From Pseudoips prasinana (taxonomy: Eukaryota; Arthropoda; Insecta; Lepidoptera; Nolidae), in the NCBI GenBank assembly GCA_951640165.1, contig OX621236.1, positions 29,070,948 to 29,134,947 of the forward strand: a stretch of DNA of 64,000 bases, given 5' to 3'. The notes beneath the pieces are model-generated. The model saw only the letters and a program-made list of their open reading frames with translations, made no database searches and was not told where the DNA came from. Positions 9,726 to 21,599 of the stretch are shown here, in pieces; the stretch's first letter is position 1; every line of letters begins with the position of its first letter. Both the position numbers and the translations under genes were made by a program.

Positions 9726-10796
9726 ACCTAGGCGGCTCTTTTGAGCGGACTCAAAGGGGCCGCCAAAGGGGCCGCGTTCGATGAAAGCCGCCAAATTCAT
9801 CAAATATTGTGCAATTTCATTTATTTAATAAAAATATTAAAATCATCAGTTGTTCGTAAACTGTTGTCTATTTAGGTCGTGTTTAGTTACTAAATTGTCT
9901 AAAATGTCGTTTAGTAATGAGTAAAGTGTTCCGCGAAATCCTTAACTATGTCGTTTAGTGATCGTAATAATTTTGAACATTTCGTGCATTCATCTATGAA
10001 AGAATAGCCTCAGACGTGCACTTTGTGATGATGAGGATTCATAGGTCACAGAATTTAAGGCTGTTTAATTACGAGGAACCTATGTCGTGAAGGGTACAGT
10101 GTCGCGATGGAGGCCACGCCTCTTTATAACTAAGAAACATGAAAGCTTTACGATTCTATGAATATGTTGTACATGAGAGAGACTCGTGTTAGTTGGCAAG
10201 TCTTAGAGTCAAGCTTTCGGTGAGGGTGCAGATTTTAGTGAACGTGAAATAATGAAATTCTTCCATCAGTACTGAAAACAACTTCAACTAGAAGTTAAAC
10301 TATAAAAAGATTCTCGTAATGTGTTTGTGTATCACGTACTTATACGATGTAAAGTATCCAATAGCTATTCAGCAGTGCTATAAATAAAAACATAACTCGA
10401 AAATAAAACAAAATATGTGTAGTGAGTGCAATCGGAATCAAACTACCTACCAGGCGTGCATAGAAACACAGAGGTATGTCAAACAATTTCTAGCGTAAAT
10501 CAGAATCAGCTGTGCTGTGTTAGTACGGATGTTCGTTATATCGATAAAAATACTTGTCGATATATTGAATGGTATATTATTTTACGATCAAGATTAAAAT
10601 GATGGTATTTCGGTATGAGATTTTGTGTATAGGTAGGCTTAAGGAGACCGTATATGCCCCTTAAGTTACGTTCACTCTTTCTGTTACACGTTGTATAGAT
10701 AAAGACCCAGACACAGGACAAACAGACATGTTCATGCACACAAATATCTGTCCTGAGTGGGATTAAAAAAACTAACTAGGCCAACTGGCCCGTCAA

Positions 10797-11829
10797 AGTT
10801 AAACAATTAATACAAAATACATTGGATTGAAATTGAATGGAACTATTGCCATTTTTAAATTTTCCCATAATAATAGGGAATTTTCTTAAAAGCAACCCTT
10901 GCCGTCACAGTGTTGCCCTCCCACAAATGTCAATCACGTACATAAAGATCCTTGTCCCACGGTATGTACAATTTTAGTCAATTAAAGCCTAGAGTTATGT
11001 TTTCAGGCAATGAGGGTGACCAACACATGCGAATATTGCACTAAAAGCTACTTAACAATAAAGATTAAATTACGTACATTAGATTAGTCTTTATTTCACG
11101 TAAATCAATGCAGTATTACGGAAGTTATGACTGTGAGAAGTTTTGAGCACTTTTAAATTTCCAAGATATCGCGCGCTCGACGCGTGACGTCAACTGTCGG
11201 CTCGGTGCCGGCCGCTCCGTGCGCTCGTGCCCCGCGCCATATGAAACATTGAAGTGAAGACGCGCGCGCGCTGTACTTGTATCATAGCTTTATTTATTCA
11301 TTTGTTATTATTGTATTACATCAACCTGTTAAATACCTTGTGAGTCACATATATCTGCACCCTGGAAGGGGGTTACATGGGAGGAAGACTTCCTTACACG
11401 ATTGACAAACTTTGATTGATTTTAGCATGCGGCGTCAAGAAAAGTAAAGTTTCTTAATCTACCAATAATGCTCTCTACTTAGTTACTTACGTTATTTTTT
11501 TGTTTTCAGTACCTTTTTTATTAAATCTAAGAAAGAACTAAATAAACTAATATAAAATAAAAATATAAGTAGGCACATTTTTATATTTATATATAATTCC
11601 AAATTTTAATGCCATTATAGACGACCAAAATAAGACCAAACGGCAGAGGATAAACTCACTCTGTGTAAATCTTCAAAAGTGTTAACGATATGTCTAGTAT
11701 TTAGGATAAAATGAAGGCCGGTACTATTATATTTCTAGCAAAATGTTTGTAAAATTTTGTACACCATCTCCAAGTATACTTACGTACGCAGGTAAGTACT
11801 ATACTCAGCGGCACGCTCACAGCTGTAGA
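10797..11829. other. non-coding stretch with a CpG-rich patch
   Basis: Mostly AT-rich with no exon recognised. At 11168-11275 there is a GC- and CpG-rich block (GCGCGCTCGACGCGTGACGT, then GACGCGCGCGCGC). It loosely mirrors, in inverted orientation, a similar block at 12742-12790 and could belong to an old element or to a promoter. Confidence 0.4.
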
Positions 11830-11900
11830 TTAATACCACTGTCATTCAGAATGACAGTGGTATTAAAAAACAGCGTTAAGAATGACTCATTCTTAACGCT
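11830..11900. repeat. two adjacent near-perfect palindromes
   Basis: The first has 18-bp arms and a 1-nt centre (11830-11866). The second has 14-bp arms and a 1-nt centre (11872-11900) and is followed by a T run. Their sequences are unrelated to each other. Confidence 0.9.
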
Positions 11901-11930
11901 TTTTTTTTCAAAGACCATAATAAAACTATA

Positions 11931-12078
11931 ATACTTCACAAACATATAATAGACGGACACAAATTACATCCAGACTCTGAACAACTATTTAAGGGTTACA
12001 CAAATAGTTGTCCGGTGCGGGAATCGAACCTTGGACACACAGCGGCGATTGTCTTGCCGCTGCGCCACACTTGCAGTC
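11931..12078 (-). repeat. tRNA-derived SINE
   Basis: On the minus strand it shows an A box (GTGGCGCAGCGGCAAG), a B box (GGTTCGATTCCC) and a short body ending near ACAAATTACATCC. It is a different tRNA-headed family from the others in the window. The following stretch to 13555 holds only a 12-bp-arm hairpin at 12402-12430 and a CpG-rich block near 12740-12800. Confidence 0.7.
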
Positions 12079-13555
12079 AATTTTACTTCGCTTATATTCA
12101 ACATACCTATTTTTACTTATTAAATATTAGTGGTTAAAGTCAAAGGTAGATAATAATAACGAAATATTGTCTAAGTAGGTAAAATATTTCGTGGTTATTA
12201 TATATTTTTTCCAAATCTCCCATGTTTAATCTAGGTCAGTATTAGGTTAGGTAACATTCACCTATTCTCATTAAAAAAATACGACATGGTTGGTTTATAT
12301 ATTTATTATAACATCCTGATAGATAATAACAATATTAATATCTCTTATTTAGAAGAATCAATAAACTATTTTTTATAAGATTAATTTGTAAAATCCTTAA
12401 ATGACAAAGGTAGTTTATCTACCTTTGTCAGAAGTAGATTATAAAATGCATCAATAGATAAGTAGTGCTTTATGAGAAAAGTATAAATATAATAGTTATT
12501 GACATCAAAATAATATTCATAACAAAATGCAATAGTTTTCAGTCCTATTGAATCGTGTCTGCGTATTGCGGTCATAAATTTCTTCCTTATACTAAAAACA
12601 CTTTTTGGGTCTGTTAACATTTAAATTAAAACTTTTGAGCACTGCACAGCATTTTCTAATAATTTTCTCGTAATAAAATCGCAAGTACGAGCCACCAGCA
12701 GCGGTGATTAAATGAATAATACCTAGATTTGTACCCGCAAAGCGGCCGGCACGCTACGTGAGAGGACACGTGACGTCACAGCGCGATCAAACGCCGCTTG
12801 CGGTTTGAAATAATATCGCTCGAAAATGCGTACTGTGATTGCTAGTATCTCAGCTGTCTTTGGGAATATAAAAAAAGTAAAAATGCAGATGTTCTTGTAT
12901 TTTCTTCTAGATTACTTTCGCATACCCAGAATAAAACATTGGCCAGGCTCATTCAAGTATTGTTTCAGTTTATTGCTGCCAGCACGGAATATACAGACTT
13001 TTGGGAACCTGTTCTTGATCTTCAAAATAAGTTGTCACATAAAAGTCTATAGATAGCAAGCCACGTAGATTTGTTTGTGCTCATTGAATGAGTTCACTCG
13101 GGTCGCTTACTATTGTAAATATTACAATAATGTTTAATATACTACACTGTCGAATAGGTTACCGCTAATGTCAGTGTAAATTGTAATAAATAGATAATCC
13201 GAAGTACCTAAAATATTCGAAGGTCACAAACTAATGTCGACAAGCCTTTCAATCGTAAGTGATTTTTATAAAATGGTTTCTTTTTGTTTTATGTCTTTTA
13301 AGCAGTTTCCTAAAGAATATATTTCTCCCACGTACCGGAACGTCAAGTTATTTTGGAAACCCTTCGACATAGGGCAAAGTTGGGAGGACTTTTTGGCGGT
13401 AAGTCAAAGTAAGCACGTTGTATAAACTTTGCTGCTCAATTAGTTTTTACGTGTACTTGTGTATTTTTGTTGATTTTCGTGTAAATTTTCTAGTACTTAG
13501 CTGAATTACAACATTTTTACAGTAAATACAGTTTATTTCATTAAATTATATTTGG

Positions 13556-13750
13556 CATGTTGGTCTAGTGGCTAATGACCCTGACTGCTCATTCATAGGT
13601 CGTGGGTACACAATCCCACCCGGGAAAAATCTTTTTTGTAATGAAGAAGATAATTTGTTTGGTGTCTTGGAGTATATTAGTATGTTTATCAGTTGTCTGG
13701 TTGCTATATTACCATAAAGTTAGTATACCAACGGAATAGAGCATCAAAGG
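13556..13750 (+). repeat. tRNA-derived SINE
   Basis: The A box TTGGTCTAGTGGCTAATG and a B-box remnant GGTCGTGGGTACACAATCCC are followed by the body AGTATGTTTATCAGTTGTCTGG. Other copies are on the minus strand at 30890, 34740 and 49850. Confidence 0.75.
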
Positions 13751-14246
13751 GCTGAGGGAGCGAAATAGCACTAGCTGCAACCCTGTATGATAAAAAGAGA
13801 TGCGTGATGCGACGCAACAGAACTGTTTTTGGCATCTGTTTGACAGTTCTTCGGCACTTATCAGCACGCTGCGAATTTGACTCTTGAGAATTTCTGAAAA
13901 ATGTTTCTTCAGAAATATGGTGAATTGTTCAGTGATAGAATGTTATACAACACAGAGATATAACCCTGAAAACTGTTCATTTCACAGGTAAATTATTCCA
14001 AATCGACACCTCCCAATTAAGGATTTATTTTTGCCGATGCGCTTCGAATTTTAGGCACTAAGTGTGTTCATTGTCTTCTATAAACATTTATTAATGTAAG
14101 AAGCAAAGATCTAATGCACATAATGCAGAATTTACGAATATTTTGTGTAAAGAAATAATTTTCTATTTACACTAGGGCTGAATCAAGTTATCGCTATTTC
14201 GTGTCCACTGTCTATCACGCGGTAAACTAATATGTATTACTGATAT

Positions 14247-14940
14247 TTAACTACCTATGTGACGTTTAGATGTGAATCCCCTGGAAATGGAAGTAATCCC
14301 AAATTCTCCTAAATATGTCTCAATAGAGTCCTCCTCGGAACGCAAGCCTAGCGTTTGTATTAGAATTGCGCTAGAATAGTTTATTTCAGTTATTTTCATA
14401 GTATATAGTCCTATGGAATTGTCTGGGGTAGCTCTGCTGACATTAACACCATATTTATATTGCAATAAAAAGCTGTAAGAGCCATTTATAATATTGACCC
14501 GAGAGTCTCTAAGAGAAAAGTTCAAAGAGGTTAACATCCTAACTGTAGTATAAATATAGATATAAGAATAATCTTATGTTGCATGCATACATACATACAG
14601 CATTGCAACATAAGATTATGCAATATAATTCGAACCCATCTCCACAAAATAAGTAACTCTTTTATTGAGCAATGTATAAGATTCTATAACAACCCTCCCA
14701 ATGATATTAAATAATTGTCTAGGAATAGGTTCAAAAGAATTATTAAAGCCAAATTGTACAACAGGGCATATTACAACATTTGGATCGAGTTGGTTTAAGT
14801 CAACACAGAAACAGTATGTAATTAAACTTAAGTAAATTTTATTTGAAAAAAGGTTTCCTACTGAGTTTACTTGCACTGTTTTCAGTAGCTGCCATGTCCT
14901 GTACTGCACAGTAGGGTAAAAAATGACGATTCCACATAAA
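14247..14940 (-). pseudogene. two consecutive unrecognised coding-like frames around a hairpin
   Basis: On the minus strand an open frame runs from about 14950 to 14616 (KKIHLCGIVIFYPTVQYRTW... ending VEMGSNYIA). A second runs from 14540 to 14247 (MLTSLNFSLRDSRVNIING..., ending KRHIGS). Both have balanced, protein-like composition, more so than most frames here, but I recognise no family. The first has no ATG. A 16-bp-arm hairpin (14568-14619) separates them. An acceptor-like ATACTACAG sits before the second. They could be a broken single gene or an old insertion. Confidence 0.3.
14568..14619. repeat. hairpin with CATA-repeat loop
   Basis: Perfect 16-bp arms (ATAATCTTATGTTGCA and its complement) surround a 20-nt loop of CATA repeats. 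It sits exactly between the two open frames described around it. Confidence 0.85.
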
Positions 14941-15732
14941 TGTATTTTTTTACGGAATAAATGAATTTAGAATTTATGGAGACGGACGCGCGTTTCTAAC
15001 TATAGCCGTGTATGTCATTACCTATCTAGTGATTGACAATCTTTAATCTTCATTTTAATCGTTCAAAGTATATACGCTCACTAAATTGTCAAACAGCGAA
15101 GAGTTAAGCGATAACCGACAACTCTAATGAAAAAATAAATATTTAAAATTTCTTCGGAGTTTTTCTTAAATATTCTTACTTCACTTCACGAATCGTAGTT
15201 TCAGCCATGCAAAATCCCATCCCATCCTATTTTAGTACTATCACTGGGACTGATCATCATCATGTCAGCCAAATTACATCTACTGCTGGACCAAAGCCTT
15301 CCCAAAGAATGGGGGATATGCCATAATCGCCACGCTTGGCAGAAGGGTTGGCGATCGCAGTAAGATGGTCACAGTTCACAGAAAAACGCTGCCACCCGTT
15401 CTCTGATAGGTATTCCGTCGGTCGATTTCTACCCCCCGCCCCCCACGGGATGTGATGGAGTGATGATATTCTATGCCGTCACCACACAGTACTGGCTAAT
15501 ATTATCGATATCGATATTAATGCAAAAATCGACATGAGATCATCATTGACACGCGCACATAAAAATTTGTACACACACAAATGTCATCCTATTTCGGTTT
15601 CGTTTGACAGCTCTTGTTTGTTGCTTTATTCCGTACGTATACTAACTTTATGTAAGTACAGCACAGCCTAGTTTGTGGTCAGTCGGCACTGTGTTACCTA
15701 GTTGTTTATTTATATATACATATATATTTGTG

Positions 15733-15975
15733 AGACGCTCATAGCCAGATGCTTCAACCAGTCCGAAAGTGATTGGAGAGGTTAAGCAACTAGACTCGCG
15801 GTCAGTCCACAGATGGGTGACCGCCAAAGTGGTTTAATATCTGTGCGCCTCCGTGCTTCGTAGTGCACATTAAGCTATCGGTCCCGGTTGTAACCATTAG
15901 GAAACAGTCGTTAAGCCATGGCCTACTGGGCGGCTTGATCAACTCTGACACTAGGGTGTCCATACGATGAGTAAG
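15733..15975 (+). repeat. 5S rRNA-derived SINE
   Basis: The first 100 bases follow 5S rRNA: AGTCCGAAAGTGATTGGAG, GTTAAGCAACTAGACTCGCG, GTCAG and GATGGGTGACCGCC line up with the internal control region and 3' half of 5S RNA. A non-5S body follows. Relatives without a clear 5S head lie at 39485-39650 (+), 21600-21735 (-) and 54310-54480 (+). The preceding stretch 15240-15440 holds a degenerate repeat (CTACTGCTGGACCAAAGCC) shared with 32035, 39180 and 51475. Confidence 0.75.
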
Positions 15976-16393
15976 TAACTATATATTTGTGTAGAAAAAT
16001 TGTTATTTTTAATTCTAAATGCAGTACCTATAATGGGAATACCTTTCGTTCTGTTTAATGTGTACCATTCTATAATGTAACCATTCGTTATTGCGACTGA
16101 AGGATATAATATCCATTGTCAAGAAATAAAATTAAAAAAAAAGAGCAAAGTTGGTGCGTTGTCTACGTTTGGAAACAAACGTCAATCAAAATCTGCTTCT
16201 TTGATTGGTCATAATTATTAGAAATAATTTCTTGTTGTTATTTTTACCAATAAAAAATTAGATTTGATATTTTTATTTACAAATTACTACCTATGTAAAC
16301 GTACTGAAATCAAAGTTTCGTACAAAATTAAACTGTCAAAATAGATCGTGGTTTTATTTCTAATAATTTCTAATTTATCGATTAGTTAGGACA

Positions 16394-16502
16394 ATGATTA
16401 AACTTTTTTCATTAAAGCAACAAAAAAAAGATGAAGAAGGTTCGGGAAGAGCAGGAGGATCACAAAAAAAAGCATCAGCCGCCCAGTTGCGGATCACAAA
16501 AG
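16394..16502 (+). CDS. UBE2M: NEDD8-conjugating enzyme UBC12, exon 1
   Basis: UBC12 takes NEDD8 from its E1 (NAE1-UBA3) and passes it to cullins, switching on cullin-RING ubiquitin ligases. This exon encodes residues 1-36, the N-terminal extension [12 protein letters not shown] typical of UBC12, which docks on the E1, then a Lys/Gly/Ser linker and AAQLRITK. The ATG is the first in the open frame. The donor is AAAG|GTATAG, phase 1. The four exons join without a frameshift to exactly 183 codons, the normal length of this family, so the gene appears intact. Introns are 274, 4499 and 1473 bp; the two long ones carry repeats. Confidence 0.97.
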
Positions 16503-16776
16503 GTATAGAAAATAGATCATTCGTGCTTTGTTGTTATCATAATAAAATTGTAAAGAATTTATGCAGATTTCAGTGTATAGGCGTAAGTTTCTCCAGAACA
16601 TGCTTTTATTACTTGTTGGTGACAATAATTACGGGTCAATGGTACAATACAACATTTTAATAGCAACAAATTAGCTGTAGTGTTCGATTTGTATTGGTTT
16701 TGTTAATGACGTGCTAGGTATATACCTACATACTCTGTATAACTGCTTATTAATACATGTTGCTCTTAATTTTCAG

Positions 16777-16910
16777 ATTTGAATGAATTGAATTTGCCCA
16801 AGACGTGTAACACAGAGTTTCCAGACCCTGATGATTTACTTAATTTCAAACTAATCATATGTCCTGATGAAGGCTTCTATAGAGGAGGGAGATTTGTATT
16901 TAGTTTTAAG
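16777..16910 (+). CDS. UBE2M: NEDD8-conjugating enzyme UBC12, exon 2
   Basis: Residues 37-81 ([20 protein letters not shown]... to GGRFVFSFK) form the first part of the E2 core: helix 1 end and the first beta strands. Acceptor TTTTCAG|AT, donor TTTAAG|GTAACT, exit phase 0. Confidence 0.97.
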
Positions 16911-18476
16911 GTAACTATGCAACACCTACATTGATCACCATCTTTAGTATATTAACAATATCAGCAATCTTCCAGTAGCACATATATGTATGTGTATTTA
17001 TAAATATGTCACAAAGCCAAGATATATCTTATTATTAATCATCAGAGTAGGTAGAGCTATTTAGGGCTTAAAACTTCAAATGTATAAATTAATATGTACA
17101 TGACACCGGTATTCCAGGAATCCCGAATTGTAGTAGTGCATACTCTGTGACAAAATGAAGATCGTGATGCAATTTATTTCAATTCCAACTGACATTAACT
17201 ATGTTAATAATTTATCTAACTTATCTAAGTTAGGTTCAGGCATAATATAATTTTATGTGGTGCAAATCTCAGTTCATTATGTATGAGTCTCTAAAAATCA
17301 TTACCAATGTTAACAATAAGTATATAAATTCCAGTGAATCCTGGGATCCCAGGCATATCCATACAATTTAAACATGATGTTAGTACCAAAAATTGCTCTA
17401 CCTACTCTGATCTATGTGTATTAATTGTATGAGGGAAATGACTATAACATAAGTTTCACATATTCTGTACTCTGAATATTTTTGTTGTGATCCACAATTC
17501 CAGACATAGAATAGAAAAAAAATATTATATTTTAAATTCAATTCCATAATGAATCAATTCACTCTGCTACGAAGATATTACATCACAAGATGTGCTGAAT
17601 CTAGCAGAAGTCTATATATTTATATAGACTTCATTGGGTTTTGACTATTCATTGAATTTATTTTCATAATATGGCTAGCTATTTCCTATATGCTGCTGTT
17701 AGTACAATAATTCTCCGCACTGACATGATAGGTGGGACTATACAAGTATAAAATCTTTGATTTTTTACTTGGCTCCATCAAAACTAATTTTGATCTTTTG
17801 AAAAAAATAGTCCTTGCTTTCTACAATAACCATGCTTCTAAACTTTTTAACCCTTTTTCAATTGCACTGAGGCCTTCAATCAACTTACTCTCTTTCAATT
17901 TTCTGATTGTATTGGATTGAAGCCACCCAGTTCTTCAATGTCTTGCTCTTGCATTTCTATGAGCTCTCAGAATGTAATTTTCAGGAGATTAGGTTTCTAT
18001 GTACTCTTTAGAATGTTGCCCAAAAAAAGACTTAGGGAATACCATTTTCAATTAGTTGCAGTGAGGACAGCAATTTGGTTGGCATGTTGTGCATAATAGT
18101 GTGGATTGCTATTAATTAAATTAGAATTAGTAATTACAATAAAAACCAGTGCTATGCTGATTTCATTCTTAACATTACATCCTACATAGTAACACCAAAA
18201 TCACAGCAATATAATAAAAAATACTATTTATTTGCTATATTTTAAGATGAGTATGTTTTGGTGTTATAAGTTCCTGGGTTAAAATTCGATATAATTCTTC
18301 CTTGAAAATTCGGTACCCTAGATTTGTGCAGAATAAACTAAAATATGCATTGCCTCTCCAACCCAATTCTATAACCTCCATATTGATCACATTAAGTGGA
18401 TACAGAAAAGTGGCTACATATGCATAGTCAGAGCAGGCTACTAACAGTGCCTGCTTCACTTTCAAATGGTATTTTA

Positions 18477-18581
18477 GACCAAAAGACACATGCTGACCTT
18501 ATCTGCCCCTTTAAAATGTATGAATGTACACCATTCATACATTTTAAAGAGGCAGATAAGGTCAGCATGTGTCTTTTGGTC
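18477..18581. repeat. 50-bp-arm hairpin in UBE2M intron 2
   Basis: The arms 18477-18526 and 18532-18581 match at 49 of 50 positions around a 5-nt loop. No terminal motif of a known transposon is seen, and the flanks outside the arms do not match each other. Confidence 0.95.
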
Positions 18582-18680
18582 CTGCTCACTAGATGTGTAT
18601 TGGTTTAGTGACATCTCAAAGAAACTAACACATAAGCCTACACATGTTTTCCCGATAATAAAAAACAATAAATGTTAAAT

Positions 18681-18943
18681 AATAATATCCTAGGACATTA
18701 TTCATCCAATTATTCTAGGCCATCTGATCCCAAACTAAGCAGAGCTTGTACGATGGAAACCAGAGAACTGAATATTACATTACTACTTTTCTTTTTTTGT
18801 AAATACATACTTATATAGATTATTACACCCAGACTCAGGACAAACAGACATGTTCTTGCACACAAATATCTGTCCAGGAAATCAAACCTACGACCTGCGG
18901 CATGAAAGGCAAGCATTTGCCAACCACGCCAACCAGCCCGTCA
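18681..18943 (-). repeat. tRNA-derived SINE, near full length
   Basis: Read on the minus strand: a degenerate tRNA head (TTGGCGTGGTTGGCAAATGC, then CATGCCGCAGGTCGTAGG), body ACATGTCTGTTTGTCC and CCATCGTACAAGCTCTGC, and end ATGGCC. Same family as 35710, 36441, 44221, 57165 and 59410. Confidence 0.8.
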
Positions 18944-20015
18944 AAAGTTTTGATACTTTCCAAAATAATCCACAAAGTGCCCAGAACATAAACCACATGT
19001 CTTTTTTGTAATTAATGTGTAGGTAATTTATTATGCAATATTGATTTTGATTTATTTACCTACTAGATTTGAATAATCTAATTGAATTTTAATATTGTTG
19101 TGTGTTTCAATAATAATGTATTTAATTAAATCATATCACTTACAGTACTAGCTGTTAATTAACGGAAAAAATTTCATCAAACTTCAATTCTTCAAAAAAA
19201 ATCTTTTAGGATCTAGTTAATGTGGAATATTTATGTAATTGGTGCATGTTGTGTATGTAAACTAATCACACATAATAAATCTGTCAGTATAAGACTCTTG
19301 AATATGATTTGTGCAAAGGTTATAAGTGTGCCTTAGCAATACAAAATAAATACAATCTTAAGTTGGGCCAAGAAAACACCTTTTCCATTGTGTTGTCTCC
19401 AAAGTAAACTACCCGTTTGTGTGCACTCACACGTTAAAGGGTGTTCTATTATATTTGAACCTTTGAATAGGTGGCTTAACTTCTATTATCTAATGACAAC
19501 CAGCAGCAACATAGATAGATAGGTAGCAACAGCAACAAATAGCAGCAACATAGATACCAAAATATAATTCTCTTTTTAAGAGAGGAAACATGCAGTATAA
19601 CAACTCAAGAAATAATAATACCAGAATACTGTAGCCACTTGTGTTGCATTCCTGAACATGAGTAAGGCTGCAAAAGTTCATTGTAGGTTAAAGTCACCTT
19701 AGGAAAGTAGAGCTTGAGTGATGCCCCAGGTGCTAGTTTCTGTTATTGGCTCTCCAATGCATTGCCTATTTACATAGCAATCAAGCATATTCTGTGAATG
19801 TTTTGTATAAAACATTTCATATGACGAATTTTCGCCAGTGGTGTAAGCCAAAACTATGATTCATCTTGTGTGATTAATATTACAAAATACTCTGAACAAC
19901 TTTCAGTTTTGCATCTTTATAAAGTCTATAAAAAAATATAGCATTTATTTTAGGCTGTACACAAAATTAAATGATACAAAAATGGTTCTTATCAAAAGTT
20001 TTCAAGATCATTTTA

Positions 20016-20266
20016 TCTACATATATAAATTGCTGTTCGTTAGTCTCGCTAAAACTCGAGAACGGCTGAACGGATTTATCTTATATTGGTCTTCAAATGT
20101 TCGTGGAGGTCTAGGGAAGGTTTAAAAGGTGAGAAAAGTTCGAATAATTGCCGGGAAACCACTAAAATCAGCCATTTTCTTTTGCCCATATAAACGTTTT
20201 CTAAGACAAAAGTTTAGGTCTTTTATTTATCGATTGAGGCAGTACGAAGTCTGCTGGGTCAGCTAG
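20016..20266 (+). mobile_element. short non-autonomous Helitron
   Basis: It begins A|TCTACATATATAAATTGC and ends GGGTCAGCTAG|T, the A-T insertion with TC and CTAG ends expected for Helitrons. It lies in UBE2M intron 2, without coding capacity. Confidence 0.65.
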
Positions 20267-21409
20267 TATCCAATAAATTATAGATGCAAGCTGAGTTTTA
20301 GGCATTATTAGGGATGGGAAAAATCTGAATTAATGAAGTCTTAATGTGGGCCAATGAGTCATATCATATTGTGATTATTCTGACAAGAAACACACCTTAT
20401 CCATTGTGTTGTCTCCAAAGTTTCATTTGTGTACACTCGCGTTTTCCTCGTTATATATTGTCGAAAAATGATTTATTGTCATTATCAACCTTATAACAAA
20501 TATAAAGGAGTAGATTGAAAATCATTTGCTGTCAATCCATCAAGTACACGCGGCTACATATCAAGCTATACATTACCAATATAAGCTGACTTCTCATTAT
20601 ATCGAAATTCTACACAACGCGGGATTAGGTTATACTGGGATGTATAGCTTTATATGACGTGTGTACACTCCTCCCATTAAAATTATGACTATTTATGATT
20701 GTCATTGTAGAAGTAACTTTACGGTTAAATAGAATATTTTTTTGATCGGCCTACTTTACTTTTTTGACATCCAATCACAGCACAATCAATTAATTGTGAA
20801 AACTGTCAATTTATGGTTAGAACTCAGCGGCAACCCAACTTTCCATAGTAGTATCTTACGTTTAGATCTTATCTTCACATTTTTGTCGTGTTTTGGGAAT
20901 ATGGTTGAAATGTGCTGGGGGTCCACCGGAACCAGCTAAATGATGAAAGTGGTCTATAAGCAAAAATATGATTAAGGAACTCTGATTTTTTAAAAATAAA
21001 TAAATGCTGTGTCGGTGGGATCCATTTTTGATATAAAAGTAAGGTAATAATTGTTCCAATTTTGGGTATGTTTTTGTCTATGTCCATTGTATTGACAGTT
21101 ATATCTCTACTGCGGGCGATATCTTAAAAAACCAATTAATTAGTAGTAGTCAATTTTTAACAGACTTCAAAACGGAGGAGCCTTTCAATTAGACTGTACC
21201 TCTTTTTAATATATTTTACACAATCTCTTCATTTGTGAACATTTCTTATCAAATTAAAAGGGGCTTTAAAGTCGTTATAACCCCTTTCTATTTGATAAAG
21301 AATGCTTTCGCAACGGTCGTATAATAATTCTTTTTGAAAAGAAATGTTGCATTGGTTAAATATATTTTTTTAAGGAATTAAGTACTAATTATTATTTTCG
21401 TTATTTTAG

Positions 21410-21577
21410 GTAGGTCCTAATTATCCTCACGAGCCGCCAAAGGTTAAATGCGAAACGGCGGTGTACCATCCGAATATAGACCTGGAAGGAAATGTATGCC
21501 TCAACATCTTACGAGAAGACTGGAAACCAGTACTCACTGTTAACTCTATAGTGTACGGACTACAGTATTTATTCTTG
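21410..21577 (+). CDS. UBE2M: NEDD8-conjugating enzyme UBC12, exon 3 with catalytic cysteine
   Basis: Residues 82-137 include the E2 signatures [10 protein letters not shown] and [20 protein letters not shown]. The HPN motif is followed by the thioester cysteine at residue 111, the position known for UBC12. The acceptor ATTTTAG|GTAGG places a GTA immediately after the AG. Donor TTCTTG|GTAAGTG, phase 0. Confidence 0.98.
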
Positions 21578-21599
21578 GTAAGTGTATCTATTAAGTAAT

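Larger units (their letters stand above)
7340..10693. mobile_element. TIR DNA transposon, non-autonomous, TATA target duplication
   Basis: The ends are 37-bp inverted repeats with one mismatch (7340-7376 and 10657-10693; both begin CAACGTGTAACAGAAAG read inward). TATA is duplicated at 7336-7339 and 10694-10697. No transposase frame is present. The inside holds a pair of direct repeats (about 7935-8105 and 9549-9725), a SINE head and a 1.3-kb tandem array. A four-base or TA target duplication and the CAACG terminus do not identify a superfamily to me. A related end may lie at 29269 (CAACGTGTAGCATAAATAGTG, also preceded by TATA). Confidence 0.8.
7226..10796 (-). repeat. tRNA-derived SINE split by a 3.35-kb insertion
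   Basis: The left half (7226-7339) and right half (10694-10796) are the body and head of the SINE seen uninterrupted at 18681, 35710 and 44221. Landmarks are ACATTATTCACACACGGCC, ATCTGATCCCAAACTAAG and ACAAACAGACATGTTCATGC. The two halves join perfectly once the element between them is removed and one TATA is dropped, so the insertion ends are known. Confidence 0.85.

Noticed and set aside
11872..11910. Rho-independent-type terminator (stem followed by T run)
   Set aside because: Bacterial terminators have no role in an insect genome, and no pol III gene lies upstream in the right orientation.
11168..12790. TIR element bounded by the two CpG-rich blocks
   Set aside because: The blocks are only loosely similar in inverted orientation, and no target duplication or clear terminus could be found.
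12826..13425. Two plus-strand frames of 76 and 63 codons
   Set aside because: No motif, no convincing splice sites, and composition as in flanking non-coding DNA.
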